Shown here piece by piece: positions 10,934-23,100 of a DNA stretch of 64,000 nt; within the stretch, counting starts at the first letter, position 1; each line of letters opens with the position of its first letter. Source of the DNA: Siphonodentalium dalli (lineage: Eukaryota > Mollusca > Scaphopoda > Gadilida > Siphonodentaliidae); NCBI GenBank assembly GCA_032622095.1, contig CP136069.1:187663122-187727121 (forward strand), given 5' to 3'. A program made the translations under genes and the position numbers. The notes beneath the pieces were generated by a model. The model was not told where the DNA came from, did no database searches, and saw nothing but the letters and a program-made list of their open reading frames with translations.

Positions 10934-11039
10934 TATCTATGAATAGCATTTAGAGTTAAACACTGATTCTCTCTGGATGGATCCCTGATGAATTCAAGTA
11001 TGGATATTATGGCGAGCATCCTTATAATGGACGACGTAA

Positions 11040-11102
11040 TCACTGTGCATACTGTGTCCGGAATTCATCCAATATATAAGTAGGAATATGCGCTTCTAAA
11101 GC
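11040..11102 (-). CDS. WASHC5: WASHC5 exon 27, last coding exon (residues 1142-1161)
   Basis: Acceptor CCTTTTCAG. Encodes [20 protein letters not shown] then TGA (11042-11040). [14 protein letters not shown] matches the conserved C-terminus of the family; the last four residues extend slightly beyond the usual end. Confidence 0.93.
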   Translation of the reverse strand, partial: ALEAHIPTYILDEFRTQYAQ

Positions 11103-14100
11103 CTGAAAAGGAAAATGAATGAGTCATTCACACTTTTAGGCTATCGGCATACCACTCATTCACACTGTTAGGCTATCAGCATACCACTTTTTGATTCATG
11201 CAAGATTCGCTAGAATTTCAAAAATTCAAATAATAACTGCTTAAGGTAAGGCATGTGAAGATAATATTAGATTTTCCAAAAGAAAGAGATGAACATTTCC
11301 GAGAGATTATGAATACATTGATATAATAAACTTAACATTTACAGAGCAGACTCAGCCTCTATGTAGCGATGGAAGTAGTGAGAGGTGGATAAAATATATT
11401 TAAACCTTTAACAATTGCAAAAGTAACATGTCTTCAGGGTCAAATATTGTAATGTAATTAAAAAAGATAATTATATCAAGGTGTAAGTTAATATTTGATC
11501 TAGTATTTGTAAATCAGCCCATAATGTAAGCCCAAGTTCTGAAAGTCAATGGTAATATAATTTTTAACCCTTTCATGGCGGGAGCTTCCTGAAATGCATT
11601 CTTTTATATATGTGAGTCTCCTATTATATAAGAGAATATGTTGGCCTAACAACATGTGAGACTTGCATATAAAATATAATGCACTGGCACAGGATCTTTA
11701 ATGCTGCACCAACGCAGCTCCCATCATGAAAGGGTTGAAGACATAGTCATGATTTCAGGAAGCTCCAGTCGTGAAATTGAACTTATTATCTGAACATTTC
11801 CTAAGGGAACTACTCGTCAATGACGCGTTAGTGTAGAAAGGATTAAAGTACCATGATAATATCGATACTAAAATAGCTCAGAGCTTGTAAAGGAACCAAC
11901 ACAAATCTAATTCATAATTTAAACTTACACTTTCCCTATATGATTACTTACCTTTCTAGAAATTCCACTGTAGAAGAGGTATTCTTCTAGGAATAGTAAG
12001 ACGTTAAGTACATCTTGTGACATCTCCTGTTGTTTTGAGCTGAGGGAGATACAGAATAACTGAGTAATATTCATCATGAGTTGCATAAAACTACAGTAAG
12101 TTAAAGGGAACTTTCCATCAATGAGTATTTAGTGAAGAAAGGGTTAGAGCCTGTGTGGTGGTTCTATGCAATGTTTATGATTTTACTTTTGATCTTGGGA
12201 TAAAAATGAGAAGAGATATGTATTCTTTACTGATTCACACAAATCCTGAAAAGTTACCCATAATTCTGCTGTGGTTAAAGGAGTCGATTACTTAGGGCAT
12301 TACTGTAGTTCTATTCGCTTAAAAAGTGGTAGATTGTATGGCCCTTTGATTGTATATGATAGAACATATTATTCTGTAGGTACATATGTTATGATCTGTA
12401 TACCATAGGCCATGCCAAGTCAATTTCCTGTTTATCAGGCCAAAACATTTAGAACAGCATGTGAGCATGTAGTTTTTAATTTAATTTTTAAATTCTGGGG
12501 ACCATGCCAATGAAGCATTCCACCCTTGTATCAGCTAGCTCTGGGTTTAATATGAGTTACCCCGAGACCATTATTACCAAAACAAATGTCCACAAAAGTT
12601 AGTTGATGGACTCCATATGATTTATTTCACCCAATAAAGTATCATTGACACATGAGTTACCCAGACGCAATTCACGATGACGGTAGTGAATTTAGTCGAA
12701 AATTTGAATCCAGAAATAGGTATGTTTGATCTCAGTTCGGAGCTGTTTGTATAAACCGCAAATAAAAAGGTTGCATGCGCAGGGTGTGGGGACCATGCCT
12801 TCAGGCTAGAGAAACAGGTAGTTTACTTTGTGTGGCCTTAAAATGGGTAAGCTTCAACAAGCGATCTAACATACTGACCCAGAAACGTCAGATGCACATT
12901 GGTATGGTACAGTAATGCCTAAATAATCGACTCCTTAACCACAGCAGAATTATGGGTAATTTTTCAGGATTTAGTCGGAAATATGGCTTGTTGCCATTCA
13001 TCGGAAAGCTCTCAGTGAGAGCTTTCCGACTAAATCCTGAAAAGTTACCCATAATTCTGCTGTGGTTAAGGAATCAATTATATAGGACATTACTGTAGTT
13101 CTACATCTGCTATTTCAAATATACTGTAATATGTCTAAGCCAGCCTTGTTAATTAGCAATGGCTATTTGTAAGCTATTCTTAGCCAAGATAAATTTCACT
13201 GAGAGCTTTCCGATGAATGGCAATAAGCCATATTTCCGAATAAATCCTGAAAACTTACTAATTCTGCTGTGGTTAAGGAGTCGATTATTTAGGGCATTAT
13301 TGTATACCTTACCTTGGGGTATCTTCCACAAGCGATCTAATATACTGACCCAGATACGACAGATACACATCGGTATGATATACATTACCTTGGGTAACTT
13401 CCACTATCGATCTAACATACTGCCCCAGATACACATCGGTATGATATACATTACTCCAGATAAATACTCCCCCAGATACATATATCATGATATACCTTAC
13501 CTTGGGTACGCTTCCATCGGTATGATAAACCTTACATTGAGTAAGTTTCCACTAGTGATCTAACATATTGTCGCAGATACACATCAGTATAATATACCTT
13601 ACCTTGGGTAAGCTTCTACTAGCGATCTAACATACTGCCCCAGATACGCCAGATACACATCTGTATTTTCTGAGTGGTATTGTTTAAGTAAGGTGATAAC
13701 CCCGGCAACGAACGGTGGAGCATCCAGTGGATCTGTAAGCTTCTTGGCCATCAGAGCACCTAAATAGAGAACACATCGATATCAGGATAAAGTGTTATTA
13801 ACCCTTTCAGTGCCAGGTCCGATTTTTGTATCAACCTATATACCCTGTGCCAATGCATTCTCTTATATATGCGAGTCGACCATAGGTCGCCTCGCATATA
13901 TAAGAGAATGCATTGGCCAAAAAAAAATTCATCATTTGTTATTATTTTTTACAATTTTTTACAATTTTAATAATTTTTTCTTATATTCTTCAACAGACTT
14001 ATTTTGTAGGTTTAGTGCCAGGGAATCTTACGTTTTTCATGGGCATCAAAATTATTACTTTGAATACTTGGTGATAGTTTTGAGTTATAACATACCCCTA

Positions 14101-17100
14101 AGGTTTTATCCAGTTTGTTTTTAAATTCGCTATAGCATGCTTAAGCATACCCAAAAAAATTCAACCCAAAACAATCTTTAAAAAAAAAAAGAAAGATGAG
14201 ATCGGCCCCTGGCACTGAAAGGGTTAACCCTTCCATGACTGGTGCTTCCTGAATTTTTGCAAAAAACCTGTGGCAATGTATTCTCTTATACATGCTCCTC
14301 GCATATATAAGGGAATGCATTGGCCTAACAATATTTACCTTGATCTTGTAAGCCAGTGCATTCTCTTGTATATGCAAGGCTCCCTATGGGAGACTCGAAT
14401 ATATAAGATAATACACTGGCACAGGATCTTTAATGCTGCACCAGAACAGCCCCAGTCATGAAAGGGTTTAACCCTTTGAGTGCCAGGTCGATTTTTGTAT
14501 CAACCCATATACCCTGTGCCAATGCATTCTCTTATATATGCGAGTCGACCATAGGTCGCCTCGCATATATAAGAGAATGCATTGGCCTAACAATTATTTT
14601 TTTTTTTTTTTTTTTTACAATTTTTTACAATTTTAATAATTTATTCTTATTTTCTTTAAGAGACTTATTTGTAGGTTTAGGGCCGATGAGATCGGCCCCT
14701 GGCACTCAAAGGGTTACAATTATAGACATGTGCTCTTGAGCAATGATATATGGAAATAGGATGAGGGAGGGAGGCTTTTATTCATATTTATCCAACCATT
14801 GTAGAAAGTAATTGATGGAAGGATAATTTTATGGAATAAAATCCTAATATTTTCAAAGAAATCTTACAGCATCTGTCCTCCAATGGCTTTCAGATAAACA
14901 TGAATACCATTACATAGGTGAATGATTTTACTTTTGACTAATAATAAATGATAGTTCATCCAGACACCTCTACATACCAGTAGTTTTGCTGTAGACTAGT
15001 TTTGTTAGCTGTCCTATGGAGAACAGGAACACGAACAATGAGAAGAATGGAAGTCGTTTTGTTGTGACATATATCTGAAAAGATATTGAAAAGAAACAAA
15101 TTATGATTTCATAGTTATTTAAGTGTAAAACAATTGGTTGTCACACAATTATTCCAGAAAGCACAGCTGCACACATGTTGGCACAATGCTAACATTGATG
15201 GTTTCGACGAAAATGCTGGAAATGATAAATCCAACTGGATGTGATATTGACAGGTGTTTGCTCCAACATATAATTGTTACTCCACTCTCAAGATGCTATC
15301 CTACTCTCAGCGCTATGACGTTATATTGTTGCATCATTCCGTATGCTATTTTAACCCTTTCGATACTAAATGAATTCTTCTATCAGTTATAAAATTATAC
15401 ATCAGAATGATCTATTATTCATTGGCAGGGATGTTCAGGTAATTAAAGCAGACAACAAACCAACAAAAAGATAATAAAAGATAATAAATTTAGTGACGCT
15501 GACCAGCGGGGCTAGCATCACCAAATTCATCAGCTGGGGTCCTCAATTTGGGGATATAGAGAAATGTAGAGTAACGCACCCCTATCCCTTATATTATTCA
15601 AGGGACGTGATGGTACATACCAAATATATCTATCTAAACTTATGGAGGGGAAGACAGGGAATATAATTGAACTAGAGGTGTGACAGTCCCAATGGGACTA
15701 CGGATACCCCCCTGTTTTTAAAATACTAAGATGTTTCACATGTCAGTAAACATTTAGTTAAAATAATAAAATAACAGTTCCCATTGCAGGTGTACAACCA
15801 TAACCCTAATCTTAAACCTATTGACCGAAAAATGTAGGAATAAAGCTTGGACAAAATTATGTATGTTGCGAAAAAATTTCTAAATCGAAAAAGGGGAATA
15901 ACTCCACCAAAAAATGTCGGACAGACGTCATAATCGCAGGTGCACAAGTTCCTATGGTACTAAATATCTTTGCCATGTTTTAAAAAAATTTACCGAAATA
16001 TGTAGGAATAAAAGCTCAGACAAAAGTATACATGTGCACAGGTTCCCATGGTGGTTGATGTCTGTGCCAAGTTTCACGACAATTGATCAAAAAACGACTG
16101 AGAAAAACTCCGGACAAATTTGTGTCCACGGACGGACGACAGACGACGGACGGACAAGCTGACTCCAGTATACCCCCCCCAACTTCGTTGCGGGGGGTAT
16201 AACTATAGTGACCCCAACCAAATTACAAAGGTCATGACTTGGAGAGGCCACGGCCTATGAGGAATGCGAACATTAACACAAAGAGAAAGTCTGATGCAAC
16301 AGACATCAGGTCAGGCCTCGGTCAAACTTCGGTCACATATACAAGAGATATCGCTAATGACCCACAAGGTCATTAGCGTATATATAAACCCTACATTAAT
16401 CTACTCTTCAATTAGTTTTGGCTCTTCAGACATATTTGGCAGATGGCAACATCGGCTCGCTAATTAATAAGCGACGCCTTCTTTCCATGGCATCCAAGAT
16501 TGATTCACCATTATGTATTGTTACCCACACCTTGCTGCTTACCACATGATGCTAGATGTGAATAAAATTTATACAGAGAACAGTCTTATTCCTTCACAGA
16601 AACTAAACTAAAAAAGAAGTTTATAAAGATATTAAAAAAAACTTGTTAAATTGATAATAAATATACTTTCCAGAGAAGATTAGGCAGAATGACGTTCCCA
16701 AAAGGTGCAATTAGTGATGCTAGCCCGCTGTGCGGGGTAGTGTCACTAAATTCAACATCTGGGGACCTCATTCTGCACACGTGTTAAGTCTACTAACGAT
16801 GTGTTTCATTGTGGTCCAGGTCATAACAAACTGATATAGAAAATATAATAAACACAACAGTTAACTGTTCTGAGTGGCATACAGTTTTCTCCTCTTGTGA
16901 GATACGACGATTATTCTTACTTCACTAGCATCTCATAAAAATAATGCTCCATATCTCAGTCTCACTTGAGAAGAGAAACCGTTCACTTCTCAGAACAGAT
17001 AGTATTGTGTATATACTGAATAAAACAGATTTGACAATGTGTGATATTTTACCAACCTTGACCACTGGATCATGGAAGCCGGCAGCCTCTAGGAACGAGC

Positions 17101-20100
17101 ATTGCTCATACATTAGTGGGTTATCTTCCTTGTGATTTTGTACGAACCTTGACCATAGGATCATGGAAGCCGGCAGCCTCAAGGTACGAGCATTGCTCAT
17201 ACATTAGTGGGTTATCTTCCTTGGGATAAGGTAGACTCGGATCCTGATAATGACGTTCGATATCTGCTAAAAGTGCACTGAAAAAACATTTAATTTATTA
17301 TTATTGAAAAATAGAGTCAATATCATAATAGTTGCATCATTAAACATCAATTCTATATGGTCTCTAATGTTTGCTAAATTGCTATAGATCAGATCAATTT
17401 CATTTAAAGTCAGATGTAAAAATATATCAACCAAGGTTAAACTACATCTTTCTATAACCATTTACAATGAACAATTAACCTTTTCTATAGTAAACACTCA
17501 TTGATGAGTAGTTATCACATAGGAAATGTTCAGATAATAAGTTCAACAAACGACCATAGGTCATTCTTATTATCTGATCATTTCCCTCAATAAATAGGAC
17601 CCTAATTGCACTTTTATTTGCTTATATTACCTTATACATTCCTTATATTACCTTATACATTCCTCCAAATTAATAAGAGAACATTCCTATGTTCACTTTT
17701 TGAACTTGTTGGGAGAATCCATTTATTATAGAATGGGATAATCTAGCTATTTAAATTTTTGAGCTCTCTCATAGATTTGAAATAAATAATTTTCAATCAA
17801 GTCTGAGTTTACTGTGCCTGTTATTTGCAGAATGAGATCCCCAGAGGGCGAATTTAGTGATGCTATACCACATAGCGGGCTAGCATAACTACATTCACCC
17901 TCTAGGGACCTCATTGTACTTAGACCCAGATTGAAGTTCCCAAATGGTGACTATTGTGATGTACACCCATTGGGAACCTCGATTATGCAATGTGTCGTCT
18001 GCCAATTTGGGGATATAGAGAAATTAAACTAAAAAAGAAATAGAATATATGTGAAAAATTTCTATAGTAAAATGATACTTTCCAGGGAAGATGAGGCCTA
18101 AGCAGAATGAGGTCCCCAGAGGGTCAATTTTGTGATGCTAGCCTGCCATGTGGGATAGCATCACTAATTTCACACTGTGGGGACCTCATTCTGCAAATGA
18201 CAGACACACTTTATAGTCCAGTGCATTTATGGTTTTACCCAGAACTAATTGCAACATAATTTTTTTTTGCTGGAATTGGTACATATACCCTCCATAAACA
18301 ACATACTAAAAATCAGCAAAAATCGGAAAAAGGGAAATTAGTGAATTTCGTGAAAAAAAATTGGGAAAATTTGGTCAAATCATCAATTTATGGATTTTCA
18401 TGAATGTATATAAAAAATTCAAATTTACAAGTCCTACAAATATCATGCCTATTTTGTCGACCACATTTTCCTGAATCCAGAACTGGAAAGCATTCTCAGA
18501 TTCCTTAAGCATTTTTCTAGTGTGCATTCAAAAACGCGTGTTTACCTGTTTTCGGAGCCTTAATTTCGCAGAATGAGCCAAATGCCGTATTATATGGTTA
18601 ATTATTTTAAAAACTAGAGCAAAATTAATGACTTTTTCACTGTTTTAGTAAATTCCTCACAAGATAAAACACAAAATATGATTAATATGTGCATCTATGA
18701 ATAAGGAGAATAAAATATTCTCAAACAAAATGTGTGTTCCATTGTATGGATGGACATAGCCAAATTTGCCTTGACACAGAACTTGTGTGATGAAATGCCA
18801 TATTTGAGGTCATGTAACTCAATAAATTAATATCCATATGCTCTGCTTTTCTCATAACATTTTGAGAATACTAGATTGAACAAATTGTGAAGGAATTTCC
18901 AAATACATTGGTGAAGAAAAGAAAATTATGGTCCTATGAACTCTTAGTCTAGCCTCTTTTCTGAAAATGCTATTTTGGGGCGTTTTTGTCAATTTTAAAA
19001 GGTTTTTAGGTATATTCAGAAAACTTAACGAAAGTTTATTGTGTAAAATTATTTGATCTGTCCTCTTAAATCATTTTTTTGTTGAGAAAATAGCATTTCA
19101 ATGGTTATACCAATGCATGTCACTGGATTTCACTCATCATTTTGGCAACTTACTCCAAATTTGAACAGCAGAAAAATGGGGTAGGGGAAAGCATATCAAC
19201 AAAAACTTCAAAATTATGCATCTTGACAGATCTTGAAGCATAAAACTTTATATTAACAGCTTCTGCTTACATTGTTTTTTCATACATAATATCCTTTGTT
19301 TATGTTTATTGACAGAGCTGTAATATTTTTTGTCAAAATTTGGCAGTGAAATGTCAAATTGGCATTTTGGGATTGTTTTTATACAACATAGCCATAAAAT
19401 TCTAAATGAACGTCCGATAACGTATTAAGCAGTTTTATAATACAACAGGAATGTACACAAACTGGAAGAAAACAACATTGTGTCTGAAATGGCTGTAATT
19501 TGGTGATAATATTACATTTTGTGATTTTTCCTACCCCTATACCAACGTTAAAATTTGGAGTCAGTTTCCTGAAAAATTAAAGAAATCAAGTGACATACTA
19601 TGGCATAACCAATGTTAGGCTAATTTTTAAACACTAAAGTGTTGTGGGAGGAAAGTTCAAATAATTTTACACATTAAAACACCCATTGTGTTTTGTGTTT
19701 ATGGCCCAAAACCTTTTAGAATGGACAAAAATGCCTCAAACTGACATCTTTGGAAACAAGCTAAGACTAGACTAAGTATTCAAAGGGCCATAAGTTGATT
19801 TTCTTAAATAATGTTCTATTATTACCTTTACAATTTGTTTAATCCAACATACTTAAAAGGTTATAAGAAAATCATGGCATATGGGTATTAAATTATTGAG
19901 TTACATGACCTCAAATATTGCATTTCATCACACAAGTTCAGTGTCAGAGGCAAAATTGGCTATGTCCATCCATACAATGGAACACACATTTTGTTTGAGA
20001 ATATAATCTTCTTCTTAATTATAGATGCACATATTAATCATTTTTTGTCTTTAATCTTGTGAGGAAATTACTAAAACACTGAAAAAGCCCTTCAAGTTTT

Positions 20101-23100
20101 TTTTAATAATTAACCATAAATAAGGCATTTTGGCTCATTCTGCGAAATTGAGGCCCCGAAAATGGGCCGAAATCAGGTAAACTCACGTTTTTGAAGGCAC
20201 ACAACTCGAAAATACTTAATGAATCTGGGACTGGTTTTCAGTACTGGGTTCAGGAAATTGAGGTCGACACAATACACATGCGATTTGTAGGATTTGTGAA
20301 TTTGATTGTTTTATATACATCCATGAAAATCCATAAATTGATGATTTGACCAAATTTCCCCAAATATATTTCACGAAATTCACCAATTTCCCTTTTTCGA
20401 ATTTTTGCCGATTTTTAGTATGTTGTTTATGGAGGGTTTATGTACTTATTCCAGCAAAAACAAATTCTGTTGCAATTAGTTCCAGGTTTGGCATTTTTTC
20501 TCATAAATGCACTGGACTATTAATCAGACTTGATTACAATGTAACTAAAAGTCCATAATTGTCCAAAACAACAACAATAGATTAAATTACAAAGTGTCAA
20601 GTCTTAAGGTCTATCTTATCCAAATAAATTAATACAAAATCAAGCATGCAACATGTGAAGTATTTCTAGAAATGCATCTTATGAATTCTTGATAGATCAA
20701 TGTGCTAAGGGCAATGTGTGGTAATCAAGCCACAACGTGTTTTCATACATTGACAAGCTCCTGTTTGTTTTAGATAATCAGGATGATAATTTACCTGTTG
20801 AATGTTTGTAAAGCACTGGCTAAAAACTTTGAATCAAATTTACAGGACATGTTTAATTCTTGAGCGATCTGCTTCCTGAGTAGTTGTAATTGGCCAACCT
20901 AAAAATGATTAGATATTTAATTAGTCATATCAGAAAATAATTTGAAAAGGGAGATATCTAAAAAAAAATAGACATATTGGAAAATAATTAGACATATCAG
21001 AAAGGAATAGCGCATATCAGAAAATAATTAGACACATCAAACAATTGCATGTAACATGTTCTATAAAATACTTTTAATTTGTGATGGTCTATTATTCATT
21101 AATTTCGTGGCTTGGATCAACATCCATCGAAAGAATTTGAGTATCAATATACAATGTACGAGATGAAATTGAAGACCGGGGATATATCTGTTTTCAGCAT
21201 GTCATAATGTTTCAGCCCTGTTAATTGCCGTCGACTATCGACTGACCAAAGAAAATATCATAAATTTTGCCAGCTATATTTTAGTCAAGGAAAATTTCAG
21301 AACCTGTTTTTTTTAGCAAAATTGAAACATTGCTGCAGAGAATGTCTTAGTGTCGCACTGTGGACATTTTTGCTAATTAACAGGGATGATGTTTACAGTT
21401 AGCCATTCAAGCAAAGATAGCAAGACAAAACTTGCAGTTTCATGCTGTTTGCATTTTGTTTTCCGTGAAATCAAATGGCAGTTCGATTGCAAACACCAAG
21501 ATAGATCATGAGGTGCTTTCCCACCAATAATATTTTTATAGCGACCCAAGTAAGAAATATAAAATCTAAACCCATCCAATATAAAAAGTAAGTAGTATTA
21601 GGTACATGCTTTGCATACAGGGGTATACAGCTTTAATTTTCTCACCCGGAGTATTATATCTAAGAAATGCTGGGAGGTTCTGGACATCTTTGATGTTGCT
21701 TGGGAGTAAAGCTTCTGTGGCTGATCTGAAATTCACAAATAATCACAGCAATTAATAATGGCTCCATATAAGTGCGCAACGCTTACGGTACTTAATACAA
21801 ATTCCTCCTTCAATCTCTAACTTCTTTTCAAGCTGTTTGTATGTTATATGTACCATCAGTTCATCTTTTGGAATGAAATAAATCTTGTTTAAACTGATTA
21901 TTTTCTGTTCAAGACTAACACATATGATCCAGTTTTTAATCAAATTTAAACCCTGTGCCAGTGCATCCTCTTATATATGTGAGTCTCCCATAGGGAGCCT
22001 CCCATAATATAGATAATGCACTGGCTTACAAGGTCAAGGTAAGTATTGTTAGGCCAATGTTAAGAAAATGCATTGGCACAGGGTTTTCACAAAATTTAAG
22101 GAAGCTCCAGTCATGGAAGGGTTAACAATTGCAAGACAAAAAAAAGACCAGAGCTCTGAGAAATATCAGCCTCTCATGAATTATTTAACGTAATTCTCGG
22201 AACCAATTGATTACTCTCTATATAATTTATTTCCTTATAAATAACAGTTATTAACTGTACCATTAACTGATTTAATCGATTGATGTAAACAGGTTTATAG
22301 ATAACACTGATTTGGCAAATGAGGTAAATAGGTCTATAGATAACACTTACTAACTGTGCCATTAACTGGTTTGATCGATTTGGCGAATGACGTGAATAGG
22401 TCCATCATATTCTTGTCCCGGAGGACGTTTCTATGAAGAGTGTTCTGGAATGTCTGTAACTCCTTGACAATCATGAAGCTGAGCAATCGGTCGAGACCAG
22501 CCAGTCCAAAGCTTCCTACTGCTCTCTGTGTGGGAAAAACAAGCATCAACTGTTAACCTTCTCATGACAGGAGCTGAGCTGGTGCAGTATTAAAGATCCT
22601 GTGCCAGTGTATTCTCTTATATATGCGAGTCTCCCATAGGGAGCCTCGCATATATAAGAGAATGCACTGGCTTACAAGGTCATAATTAACCCTTTCATGA
22701 CGGGAGCAGTGCTGGTGCAGGATTATAGATCCTGTGCCAGTACTTTCTCTTATATATGTGAGTCTCCCATAGATAGCCTCGCATTATATAAGAGAATGCA
22801 CTGACATATATGGTCATAATTAACTCTTTAGTGATGGGAGCTGCGCTAGTGCAGCATTAAAGATTCTCTTATATAAAGATTCTCTTATATATGTGAGTCT
22901 CCCATAGGGAGCATCGCATATATAACGGAATACACTCACTGGCTTACAAGGTCAAGGTAAATATTGTTAGGCCAATGTATTCTCTTATATATGTGAGGCT
23001 ACTCTCATATATAAGAGAATGTATTGGCACAGGGTTTTTGTGATGTGTTAAAGTGATGTGAAACAATCCGGTATGATGATAAAATAGAAATGGAGAATAA

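Larger units (their letters stand above)
12828..13675 (-). repeat. Copies of the WASHC5 exon 25 end and donor
   Basis: On the - strand, the exon segment GATGTGTATCTGGCGTATCT ... CAGTATGTTAGATCGCT ... CCAAG|GTAAGGTATA recurs at about 13529-13596, 13490-13528 (partial), 13442-13489 (degraded), 13376-13441, 13302-13375 and 12828-12905. M1 copies have inserted among them. The 13302-13375 copy keeps an open frame ([18 protein letters not shown]) and a CCAAG|GTAAGG donor in the same phase 2. No acceptor precedes it. Confidence 0.85.

Noticed and set aside
21646-21725. Frameshift or loss of conservation in WASHC5 exon 21
   Set aside because: It appears only if the GATCAG acceptor is used; moving the start to the TTTCAG acceptor 5 nt upstream restores the family reading and phase.
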